A DNA stretch of 64,000 nt from Ophioceras dolichostomum. Its lineage: Eukaryota; Ascomycota; Sordariomycetes; Magnaporthales; Ophioceraceae. The notes under the pieces were generated by a model. The model saw nothing but the letters and a program-made list of their open reading frames with translations. It was not told the DNA's origin and made no database searches. The first letter of the stretch is position 1. Every line of letters starts with the position of its first letter. This document shows, piece after piece, positions 10,601 to 20,325 of the stretch. Where the stretch lies: the NCBI GenBank assembly GCA_003049485.1, contig PYST01000075.1:1-64000 (forward strand). The letters are read 5' to 3'. The position numbers and the translations under genes were made by a program.

Positions 10601-12815
10601 CATGACCAATCTGGCACTTATACTTTCTGACCAAGGGAAGCATGCCGAGGCCGAAACGATACACTGGCAAGTGCTGGAGCTGAGAAAGAAAGTCCTAGGC
10701 AACGAGCATCCTGATACGCTCAGCAGCTTAACCAATTTAGCAAATGTGTTTTCCAGCCAGGGGAAACACGCCGAAGCCGAAACGATGCACCAGCAGGCGC
10801 TGAAGCTAAGGAAGAAGGTGCTGGGTGACGAGCATCCCTCTACGGTGACCAGCATGAATTACCTAGCACTTGTGCTTTTCCGCCAGGGGAAATATGCCGA
10901 GGCCGAAACGATGCACCGGCAGGCACTGGAGCTGAGGAAGAAAGTGCTAGGCGACGAGCATCCCGATACGCTTACCAAGAAGGTGCTGGGCGACGAGCAT
11001 CCCTCTACGGTAACCAGCATGTCCAACCTAGCACTTGTGCTTTTCCGCCAGGGGAAGTACGTTGAGGCCGAGACGATGCACCGGCAAACGCTAGAGCTAA
11101 GGAAAAAGGTGCTGGGCGACGAGCATCCTTCTACGGTAACCAGCATGTCCAACCTAGCACTTGTGCTTTTCCGCCAAGGGAAGCGCGTCGAGGCCGAGAT
11201 CATGCACCGGCAAGCGCTGGAACTAAGAAAAAAGGTGCTAGGCGACAAGCATCCCTCTACGCTTACCAGCGTAAATAACTTGGCATTTGTGCTTTCTAGC
11301 CAGGGGAAACATGCTGAGGCCGAGACGATGCACCGGCAGGCGCTGGAGCTAAAGAAAAAAGTACTGGGCGACGAGCACCCTTCTACGTTTACCAGTATAA
11401 ACAACTTAGCATTTGTACTTTCCAGCCAGGAGAAACACGCCGAAGCCGAGACGATGCACCGGCAGGCGCTGGAGCTGAGGAAGAAGGTACTAGGCGACGA
11501 GCATCCCTCTACAGTGACCAGCATGTATTACCTAGCACTTGTGCTTTTCCGCCAGGGGAAGTACGTCGAGGCTGAAACGATGCACCGGCAGGCGCTGGAG
11601 CTGAGGAAGAAGGTGCTGGGCGACGAACATCCCGATACGGTAACCAGCATATCCAGCCTAGCACTTGTGTTTTCCAGCCAGGGGAAGCACGCCGAGGCCG
11701 AAACGATGCACCGGCAGGCGCTGGAGCTGAGGAAGAAGGTGCTGGGCGACGAACATCCCGATACGGTAACCAGCATATCCAGCCTAGCACTTGTGTTTTC
11801 CAGCCAGGGGAAGCACGCCGAGGCCGAAACGATGCACCGGCAGGCGCTGGAGCTGAGGAAGAAGGTGCTGGGCGACGAACATCCCGATACGGTAACCAGC
11901 ATATCCAGCCTAGCAAATGTGTTTTCCAGCCAGGGGAAGCACGCCGAGGCCGAAACGATGCACCGGCAGGCGCTGGAGCTGAGGAAGAAGGTGCTGGGCG
12001 ACGAACATCCCGATACGGTAACCAGCATATCCAGCCTAGCAAATGTGTTTTCCAGCCAGGGGAAGCACGCCGAGGCCGAAACGATGCACCGGCAGGCGCT
12101 GGAGCTGAGGAAGAAGGTGCTGGGCGACGAACATCCCGATACGGTAACCAGCATATCCAGCCTAGCAAATGTGTTTTCCAGCCAGGGGAAGCACGCCGAG
12201 GCCGAAACGATGCACCGGCAGGCGCTGGAGCTGAGGAAGAAGGTGCTGGGCGACGAACATCCCGATACGGTAACCAGCATATCCAGCCTAGCAAATGTGT
12301 TTTCCAGCCAGGGGAAGCACGCCGAGGCCGAAACGATGCACCGGCAGGCGCTGGAGCTGAGGAAGAAGGTGCTGGGCGACGAACATCCCGATACGGTAAC
12401 CAGCATATCCAGCCTAGCAAATGTGTTTTCCAGCCAGGGGAAGCACGCCGAGGCCGAAACGATGCACCGGCAGGCGCTGGAGCTGAGGAAGAAGGTGCTG
12501 GGCGACGAACATCCCGATACGGTAACCAGCATATCCAGCCTAGCAAATGTGTTTTCCAGCCAGGGGAAGCACGCCGAGGCCGAAACGATGCACCGGCAGG
12601 CGCTGGAGCTGAGGAAGAAGGTGCTGGGCGACGAACATCCCGATACGGTAACCAGCATATCCAGCCTAGCAAATGTGTTTTCCAGCCAGGGGAAGCACGC
12701 CGAGGCCGAAACGATGCACCGGCAGGCGCTGGAGCTGAGGAAGAGAGTGCTGGGCGACGAGCAACCCGATACGGTAACTAGCATGTCCAACTTCGTAAAC
12801 GAGGAAGACAGTTGA
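7633..12815 (+). CDS. Fungal NLR: PNP_UDP - NB-ARC - TPR protein
   Basis: Two exons, 7633-8605 and 8890-12815 (intron GTAAGA...TTAG); the joined frame is 1632 residues. Residues about 10-315 are a PNP_UDP (nucleoside phosphorylase-like) domain: VGIGGGAP, GDVVVS, and the MEAAGL...VIRGICDYCD signature. The NB-ARC domain follows, with P-loop GLGGVGKT at 367-374, Walker B LIIDNADD, sensor-like LFTTRNH, FLPLAIKQAA and the DLHRLVRLA (MHD-like) motif. From about residue 740 to the end there are about 21 kinesin-light-chain-type TPRs of 42 residues. This is a classic fungal STAND/NLR architecture: ligand sensing by the TPRs, nucleotide-driven oligomerisation, and a PNP_UDP N-terminal effector presumed to act on a nucleotide or nucleoside. 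It ends VNEEDS without an extra domain. ATG 7633 was chosen over 7597 because the conserved YTVGWICTLEVE opening follows it directly. Confidence 0.9.
8606..8889 (+). other. Intron joining PNP_UDP and NB-ARC exons
   Basis: Begins GTAAGA and ends ACTTAG. It splits a glycine codon (G|GA) and restores MDGHWAVPFGRN, the usual linker into the NB-ARC region. At 284 bp it is long for this genome and contains stops in all forward frames. The domain boundary falls exactly at the intron. Confidence 0.85.
10140..12800 (+). repeat. 126-bp tandem repeats encoding 42-residue TPRs
   Basis: About 22 units, each ending in the RKKVLGDEHP(D/S)T core. Units from 10140 to about 11600 differ from each other. The nine from about 11609 to 12742 are virtually identical at the DNA level, differing mainly by one class switch (SSLALV in the first two, SSLANV in the next seven). 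Unit 7 (about 10965-10995) is an in-frame internal deletion that reads DTLTKKVLGDEHP. Confidence 0.95.
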
Positions 12816-13395
12816 GCAACCGCAAACGGCTCGGGACTTCCCAGCTGCCGAGGAGTCTCTACTCCACCCTGAAAGGAAAAAGATACGCAAATGGAGAAGG
12901 CAATTCCAAGCCGTTATTAGGAAGTGATGTCTTTGCTAGCCTCAATAGTCCAATAATGATGATGATGATGATGTTTTTAACGTCTGAAGTCGGGATCTGC
13001 CCGAGATCCCTGCCTCCCGAAGGGCATAGGACGTGCTAGCGACTACCGAGTAACTATGTACAAGGAACTAGCACTTGAATGTGGGGTTAAAGAGAGGGAG
13101 CACAAACACAGAATGAGGAATAGCTAGCATATCATGCTCTGGGGCGTGGCGCCCCATTGCGTACATGTTCTTCAAGCCGCATTCTCGCCCCCCCTATTAG
13201 CTCGGGGCTGGCGCTCGGCATTTCGTTGCTTCCATTTGTGGCGGTTGCTATGGGCGTTTTAATGCTATATCTGTCCTTGAAGAAGGAGACTGTTGGTTGT
13301 CGTAGGAGCGAGCGATACTGGTGTGCCGCGTCCGGAAAGTCAGCCGCTTAGAGGTCCTTGAGCCTTTTGCGGGTGGTGGATGGTTATTATTTAGT
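12816..13395. other. Spacer between NLR and LINE; LINE 3' untranslated part not delimited
   Basis: No gene seen. It contains a short (GAT)n tract at about 12955-12972. The LINE ORF2 stop lies at about 13396 on the minus strand, so its 3' UTR should occupy the right side of this interval. I could not find a clear poly(A) tail or target-site duplication. Confidence 0.5.
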
Positions 13396-16300
13396 TTATG
13401 CGCTCATTGGCACCTTCTTCCAGGGGCACATCTCTGTGAAGAATTTGGTAGTTTTAGTGAAGCGCTCGAACAGCTCCAGTTTCTGGATTAAACGTTTCCA
13501 GTATTCGTATCGGTTGCTCTCAGGAGCTGGGTCGGCCTTAGGCCAGGAAATACGGAGCTGGTGCGCCTTTCGGCAATATACCATGTGTGCTGGGGTTCGG
13601 TCTTCCTCGCAGGAGTGGGGAGGGGGAGGGGGTTTGGTGTGGTCGAACTTCTCGTGGTATCACTGAAAGTCTCTGTGGCCGGTCCGGGCAGCGATAAGCT
13701 GGTGGAGGGTGCGGCGTGGGAGGGAGAGTGCTGGGGGGCAGGAGGTGTGCACCTCCGTAAGCCCCAGTTCCTTATACCGATTGGTGGTCCCTTCCTTCCA
13801 CTAGTCGTTCCAGGCGTTCCCCCGGAGCTTTCTGGTCATTCCTTTAACCCCTGCGACCGTTGGGGCCTCTTTTGGGGGGCCGAATAGCTCGGTCCCTTCC
13901 TTGGCCAGTTGGTCGGCCGCCTCGTTTCCTGCCACCCCCTCGTGGCCGGGTACCCACTTTACCCGGATCTCGCGGCTTTCTCCAGAAGCCTGGAAGAGTC
14001 GGAAAGCCTCTTGTGAGCTATCTGCTGGGTGTCCTTTTAAGGCTGCAAGGCTGCACCGACGGAGCTGTTGTTCAGGCAAACGTGAACTATAGGGGCTGTA
14101 GTGAGCCGGAGCGCGTGCCTTAGGCCCTATCATACCCCGATTGCCTCTCCGTCGAACACATCAGCTGGTTCTGAGAGTCTCCCTCGGCCTTGGTCGATGT
14201 TGGTTTTGTCCCTGATGATGACGTATCCGTACCCAACTGCTTTCCCGTTCTTGGACCCGTCAGAGTACACGATGGCCTCGTTCGGGGGCAGCGCCTCGGC
14301 CCATTTAGTAAAGGCCTTTGCTGCTACCTTCTTTCGATTGGTGGTGAACAGTTTGGGTTCGGCCGAGTATCGTTTCTGGAGTAGAAGCAGGGGCCGTTGG
14401 GCTTCCGGGAGGAGCCTGGCGGCGCGTTGCAGGTTTGTTTGGAGGCGGTCTGGGGGTCCGCATCTCCGATGCCATGGCTGGTATTCCGTCTCGCCGGGGT
14501 GCGGCGTGCGCGGTGGACTAGGGGGTGGCCTGGGTCTACCGTTTGGATTCAGGCTGCGAAGCGGGCTCTGATTCCTACTAAGAGGACTCCTGCCGGAGGG
14601 ATGGCTGCTTCTCGATGAAGTGTGGCAGTTGGAGTCGTTTTCCAAACGGGGAGGACCGCTCTTAGGGAGCTTTTGATCACCCTGTCGGTTATGTCGAGGA
14701 GGTGCCCCTGGCGGGTGCCTATTGGTCGCCGAGCCCTGCTGCGGTCCGGTTTGGTACGGCCCGCATACCAGACTTCTGCTCCGTAGAATAGAATTGGGAG
14801 TATAACAGTGATTACTGCTTGTCGTAGGGCGGCTGCCGGAGGGCCGTGGCAGGTGTTAGAGAAACTCCGGAGGTGTCTGATTACTTTCTCATCCTGCGTT
14901 GCCTGGTATTTCACATGTGGGCCAAAACGGAGCTTTTTGTCGAACCAAACTCCAAGCCATCAGAGTGCCGGGTCTGGTGTTTGGGCGATTGTGAGCCTCC
15001 CCATAACGATGGGTGGGGTCGAGGAATTCTTCCTGCTGGAGAAGTACATTAACTCGCTCTTCTCTGGGTCAAATGTGACGCTGTTTTCCTCGCCCCAGTG
15101 GAGGATCGCTTCGATCTCCTCGGCCGCCTTCTTAACGCATGCTTCGGGGGAAGGCCCAGTGGTGCAAATCCCGATGTCGTCTGCGTAGCAGAAGCGGGTA
15201 GAGGGGCCTAGTGCCGATGCTATATATAGCATGAAGAGGATTGGGGAGGCAGGTGAGCCTTGCGGGAGTTCGCATTCCGGTTGGAAGGGCCCTGTTGTAG
15301 CGTCTTCCAGGCGGACCATGATCTTCCTGTCAGACGTGAAGGACCCGACCCATTTGACGAGGTTTAATGGCCAGCCTTGTTGGAGGAGGTGTTGGAGGAG
15401 GCGCCGTCGGAGTACCGCGTCAAACGCCCTTTGACGTCCATGGTTGCTAGTAGAGCGTACTGGTAGTTCTCCAGGGCCCTTTCGATATCGTGTGCGACGC
15501 ATGCTGTTAGATCGATTGCCGATCTCTTTGGGGCCGCCCCGGAATGTTGAGGGGTGATTACTCCTTGGGAGCTGGCAGCCCAGGTGAGTCTTTTGGCTAT
15601 CAGCCGCTCGAGGCCCTTGCCGAGGCAGGGTAAGAGGGCGATCGGTCTGAACGACTTGGCTTGGGTGTAGTCTGTTTTGCTTGGCTTCTGTAGCATGATC
15701 ACCTCTGCTTCGTGGAAGGCCTGAGGGTGGTGGCTGGCTCGGATGCAGGCTTGAAAGAGTGCGTAGGTGTATTGCCCGATCTCTGGCCAGGCTGCTTTGA
15801 GTAGCCGGACGGAGAGGGAGTCTAGACCCGGAGCGATGTTGCCGGCGTCGACCGTGCAGGCTTTACACTCCTGGAGAGAGATTTGGTTGTCCCACAACAG
15901 GAGAGGGCCCTGGTACTCTTCCGGGTGTGAGAGAAGGTCGTAAGGAAGGTCGTGGGCCGCTGTAAAGCGCTTTAGTAAGCTGTCTCTTAGGAGTTCAGCT
16001 TTCTCCTTTGGATCCGTTACTGCCTTGTCCCCGTGGGTGAGGGGTGGTAGTCGGACCGCGGGACTAAGTTTGTGCCAGCTTGTGATTTTGTAGAGTGATT
16101 TTACGTTCGACGCCGAGTCGATTATATTGGTGACATGAGCCCATTTGGCTCTCCGGATGGTGGAGTGGAAAGTTTGGATTTCCTCTATTGCTAGACCGCC
16201 TTTCCTTTTGGCTTAGGTCATGAGTTGCCTCGCTGCTTTACATGTATTATTCTACCAGGGCTACCCTTGGCCGTCTCGCCGGGTCGTCGACCCGACCGCC

Positions 16301-17300
16301 TGGTGCGCTCCGCGGAGGAGGGAGGTGAGGCTTTCTGTTGCTGTATCTAACGCCGCTGAGTTAGGCTGCGGAGGGAAGGCTGGGAGTGCAGGCATCCCTG
16401 CCCTTATAATATTACTAAACTTGGTGAGGGCTTCTTCTGATACTTTGAGCCGCCTGCAGCTTGGTGCGAATTTGTTGGCTTTTGGAATTGTAATCGCGAG
16501 CGCGAGGTGGTCCGAGCCAGGGTATATGCTGTCGGTGAGCTCTGCTGTGGTGAACGGGATGTTGGTAAACGTGAGATCGAGTACCCCTCCTTTTTGGTGT
16601 GTTGCTGTTCCTGGTTCGCCTAGGTGCCAAAGGCCTTGTTGGTCTGCCCAGTTTGTGATATCGTGGCTCCTATTGCGATGCGGGTATTGGGGTGCCCAGA
16701 GTGGAGCTAGAGCTGAAATCTCCTGCTACTATGGTTTTCCGAGTCGGGGTCCAGTTGAAGAGTGTATTCAGGGCTGATTCTGAAGGATTATTGGGGGAGC
16801 GGTAGAAGTTAACAGGGGTGATACCTGTGACCTCGACCCAAAGGATGTCCTTGTTGCCGCCCGAGGGCCTGAGGGCCTTGGGTCGGAGGTTGCCAGTACG
16901 GCGGACGTATGTCATAACCCTCGGCCGTTCCGCTTTTCCCTCCCAGTGGTCGATTGGGAGGAAGACCTCGTAGGAGGGGTGGGTGCTGATTAGAATTTTG
17001 TCTTCTTTGGTCCCCGTTACGGGCTCTTGGACCATTGCCACTTCGATGTTATGCCACCAACATAGCTGTAGGAAGGTGGAGGCCGCCGTCCAACTGCGTT
17101 GGACGTTGCATTGGGCCGCTAGTAGAGCTTTCGGCCCGGCGCCGGGTCAGCGCTGGTTACTCTTGTATGGCCTTGTCGATGAGTTCATTGTGTTGGCTGA
17201 AGGTGTAGTCGAGTCTTGCGACGTTTCTTAGTTGCCGAGGTAAGAAGGGGGCTGGGCTGGGGGACGAGTTTTCCTCTGTGGCGTCGCCCATTTCCACGTC
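13396..17300 (-). pseudogene. LINE ORF2: endonuclease - reverse transcriptase - RNase H (Tad-like), inactivated
   Basis: Minus-strand fragments in order. An AP-endonuclease-like region (about 17040-16300) shows VQEPVTGTKE, IVAGDF and, in another frame, YPGSDHLAL. A reverse transcriptase follows (about 15900-14900) with LDSLSVRLLKAAWPEIG, SFRPIALLPCLGKGLERLI, LPQGSPASPILFMLYI and the catalytic FCYADDIG. RNase H (about 14290-13810) has VYSDGSKNG, FDGEAIG and WVPGHEGVAGNEAADQLAKEG. The tail ends near 13396. It is broken by frameshifts at about 15437 (inside DVKG/AFDAV), 16690, 14600 and 14130, and by an in-frame TGA near 14958 where an Arg is expected (AL*WLGVWF). The domain order and separate RNase H place it with Tad-type fungal LINEs. 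Confidence 0.85.
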
Positions 17301-17449
17301 CAAGAGCTCCCCGAGATGCTCGTCCTGGGCTACGGTAATAGTATTGTTCTGGCGGGCTTTTTATTTCGTGGCTGCCGGGATGGGCTTTCCGGTTCTACGG
17401 GCGACGGCGTCGTAAGGTGAGGTTGGCTTGGGGAGGTTATGGCTTCGGG

Positions 17450-18960
17450 TCTAGATTCCGTGGCCATTGGGACTGCAGGGGGTTCGGTGCTGATCGGAGG
17501 GAGGGAGTCTGCTTGTGTAGGTTGGTTTTGTGCCTTCCATGCCTTTGCCCCTATATAGCGGACTGCGCTGAGCTCCTTCTATGAGAGCCTTTTGATCGCT
17601 CCGTCGGCCCTGTGTGGTCTGGCTGGGCATTTGTCGTGGTCTGCCGGGAACGGTCCGTAGCAGTTGGCGCATTATGCCGGCCTTTGGCATGGCTCGGCAT
17701 GGTTCTCGTCGAAGGGCTTGCCGCAGTGGCCGCAGCGGCCCTTCCTTACGTAGGACCTCCCTGCGTGGTACCCTTGGCATCCTGGGTTGTGCCTGGTAAT
17801 TAGAGGTTTCTTCGTAATCAGCCGGGCGAGGGCTGAGATCCCCCAGAGTCTGAACGAGGGAGTTTTATCTTGGAAGGAGATGATTCAGGTCCTTTTGCCA
17901 ACGTGGTTAGGTCCGTTCTTTGAGGCCCGGACGCTTACGAGCTGTTTGCCCGATTTGATGACCACTTCCTCCCGGACAAGGGCTTCCGTTACCGGGACCT
18001 CTGCCCCTTCCAGGTTGGAGAGCGTGGCCGGGCAGCCCGCGATAGCGTAATTATGCCAGGTGGCTGGTTTCTCCACCGTTGTAGTATCGAACAATCGGCA
18101 GATTTCTTTCCGCTTCTCTACTAAAAGCGTTTGGATCTCTAACGAGCTGGCTCTTATAGCTAGCCCCGTGAGGATTACATGAGCGTCTGAGATATCTGTT
18201 GGCGAGAATGCCAGTTCCTTTGTTAGGGCTTGTCGGATCCCATATGAGGATTGTCGCTGGGCCCAGGGGAGGCGTTCCTGCGGCATTCGGACGAACACCC
18301 GGAAATCGGGTCGTTCTGGGCGGACGTTGCCCGGCGCACCTAGGTGGGGCCGGCCGGGGTGTCCTGGTCCGGCCTGGTGGGGTCAGCCAGGTTGGCCCGG
18401 GCTCTTCTGCGGTCTGATTGTGTTTGTTATAGTTTGGCTGCTGGCCACGGCGCTGTATAGCGGGCGCGGTTGGGGCGGCTGAGGGCGCGGTGGGAGGCTT
18501 GCTCCTAGGTGCGGGAGCGTTCGTAGCCGTAAAGGCGCGGGCTCTCTTAGGAGCGCCTCCTGGACGTAGTCCATATACGCCTCGGCCATCTCTGTCGCTT
18601 TGGCTTTTTGCTTTGGGTCGGCATTGGCCACGAATGCATCGAGTAGGGCCGCCAAATCCAAGTAGAGCTTTTTTTCGGCTTCAACATTCCGGCGGATTTC
18701 ATCCAGGAGTTCCTTAGTCCTTTCGGTGGTGGACGGAGCCAGCTGGGGGGTGTCTGGGATGGTGCTGGCATGGCGAGAGGTATCTCTACCGTTGGGATCG
18801 TGGGCAGGGGTAGGAGTTCCTTCCTGGAGCGCGTTGTGCTCCCGGTCTGGGGGAGGATCATCCGCATTGCCGATGGGCTGCTTGAGAGGATGGCGGCGAG
18901 GCCCGCATTATTGCGGAAAAGCGCCCGGGGAGGGGACACCGGCGGCATTGCCGTCGTTGC
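17450..18960 (-). pseudogene. LINE ORF1 (gag-like, zinc knuckles), inactivated
   Basis: Reading the minus strand, the N-terminal region (about 18700-18390) has TKELLDEIRRNVEAEKKLYL and AEAYMDYVQEALLREP, typical of Tad-type gag proteins. A middle domain (about 18300-17885) contains HVILTGLAIRASSLEIQTLL and LSNLEGAEVPVTEALVREEV. Zinc-knuckle-like clusters near 17730-17600 read CGHCGKPFDENHAEPC and CANCYGPFPADHDKC. It is interrupted by a TAA just before the second knuckle and a TAG just after it (LS*KEL), both explicable as CAA/CAG changed to TAA/TAG, and by frame changes between the three blocks. Confidence 0.75.
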
Positions 18961-19086
18961 CCCGGGGAGGAAGGGTGGTTTTTGTCGTGGTATGTTGGGT
19001 GTTAAGGATTTATGTGTGGTTTGGCGGGCTGCACTAACAGTAGCAGTCGCCAACTGTTTATGTAGAGGGAAGGATGAAGGGGGGGA

Positions 19087-19213
19087 GAGAAAAAGAGAAA
19101 GAGAAAGAAAAAGAAAAAGAGAAAGAAAAAGAAAAGGAAAAAGAAAAAGAAAAAGAGAAAGAAAAAGAAAAAGAAAAAGAAAAAGAAAAAGAAAAAGAAA
19201 AAGAAAAAGAAAG
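19087..19213. repeat. (AAAAAG)n / (GAAAAA)n purine tract
   Basis: About 127 bp of purines only on the plus strand, mostly AAAAAG/AAAGAG hexamers. ORFs through it (Lys-Glu or Phe-Ser polymers) are artefacts. It sits between the LINE 5' end and the gene fragment to its right. Confidence 0.95.
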
Positions 19214-19263
19214 GGGGAAAAAAGTGCGAGAGAAAAGAAAAAAAAACTGGAGGAGCAACCTAC

Positions 19264-19790
19264 CTTCGGCATCACGGAGGCACTGAAGATAGCGCAGGAA
19301 CAGATGGTGATGATAGACCTTCCAGCACACGTCGTCGCGGGCGTCGTCGTCACAGCCATTAATGTCGACCACAGCATCGACGTCATCGATTCCGAGGTCC
19401 GCCAGACACTGCGGTCAGACAACTTCGACGGCCTTCCACAATGCCTGGCGCATCGCGCCGGCGTCTGGAAACGTGCCCGCCTCGGTACTACTACTACTAC
19501 TGCTGCTGGCCTCTACGCCATGAAAGCTGGCGCAGATGGGGTTCGCCAACGCCGTCGGCGGCTTCGACGGGTCCAGGCCGAGCTGAACATGACCGTGCGG
19601 CCCAGCCCGTATCCCTGGGCGAACACGGCCGTCTCCGCGTCGTCGCCCCAGATCCATTCCGGTTCGAAGTCGACTCGGCTCATCCCTGTGCAGGGGATTG
19701 TTTTGATTTCCACGCGGTAGTGACCGGCGTAAACCCAGCCGATTGCCGTTTTTTTGGAGAGGAGTTTTTTTTTGGGTTCTTTTTGTCACA
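19264..19790 (-). pseudogene. Broken fragment of an unidentified host gene
   Basis: Reading the minus strand from about 19785, one frame gives GWVYAGHYRVEIKTIPC, EPEWIWGDDAETAVFAQGYG and RTVMF. After a one-base shift at about 19588 the next frame gives LGLDPSKPPTALANPICASF and MRQALWKAVEVV, then a TGA at about 19415. A third frame then reads DDVCWKVYHHHLFLRYLQCL to about 19264, where GTAGGT could be an old splice donor. Composition and flow look like a genuine protein, but I cannot name the family. It is damaged by a frameshift and a stop, and the remainder of the gene is absent at the purine tract and LINE. No start codon is assigned. Confidence 0.5.
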
Positions 19791-20189
19791 GGGCCGACGT
19801 CTGGGCCGTTGGGTGGTGGTGGGCGGATGAGGCGATCCGGAGTCCAACGGGGAGGGAGCAGCCTGGTGTTAACGGACGTGGGGGGTCTGATAGTCTGGTC
19901 GAAATGGGGATGGGACCTAGCTAGGCGACGAGCGAGGTGAGAAAGCACGGCGTGGATGAGGCTCGCGCGTGGAATGAAATCAGTCATATTGTCACGGGCC
20001 TGGAAATTTGGCAGTTGGGTCACATGATAGAGAATAGGGGTTTCTTTTTTCTTCTTCTTTTTCTTTTGTTTCTCAGCTGCAACTAACCCAGCAAGGGGTC
20101 GCTAGCGGGAGACTTTGTACGACAGACATTTAAAGAAGTGTGACATGGGCATGTAGTGGTCACACAAGCAGCCTTTTTCCGTGCCAGCC

Positions 20190-20325
20190 TGCCTACCTAG
20201 GTACCTCAGGCAGGTACCTGGTGCTTAGTTGCCGTTGAGGAGTCATAATGAGCATAGACGTATCCCACATCCTACCTACCTACCTGGTACCTACCTAGGT
20301 ACCCAGGCACGTACCTACCTATCTT
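20190..20325. repeat. CCTA/GGTAC-rich dispersed motif cluster
   Basis: Dense run of CCTACCTACC, GGTACC and CCTAGG words just downstream of the HET gene stop. The same tetranucleotide words recur through the window (see findings). Confidence 0.75.

Larger units (their letters stand above)
13396..19000 (-). mobile_element. Tad-type non-LTR retrotransposon (LINE), near full length but dead
   Basis: ORF1 and ORF2 lie in the expected order on the minus strand over about 5.6 kb, so the copy is nearly full length rather than 5'-truncated. The sequence stays GC-rich and readable, with only scattered lesions, so it was inactivated fairly recently. Its 5' side abuts a long A/G simple repeat (19087-19213) and a broken gene fragment. 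The exact ends are not visible. Confidence 0.8.

Noticed and set aside
11509..12790. Two long minus-strand ORFs (387 and 420 aa) opposite the NLR repeats
   Set aside because: They exist only because the 126-bp repeat is a multiple of three and open on both strands; the plus-strand frame is the TPR.
10140..12800. CRISPR-like regularly spaced repeats
   Set aside because: Repeats are contiguous coding TPR units without spacers, in a fungal genome.
18770..19720. Forward ORF of 316 aa with Lys/Glu/Arg polymer
   Set aside because: Runs through the purine tract and antisense of the LINE gag; no protein-like flanks.
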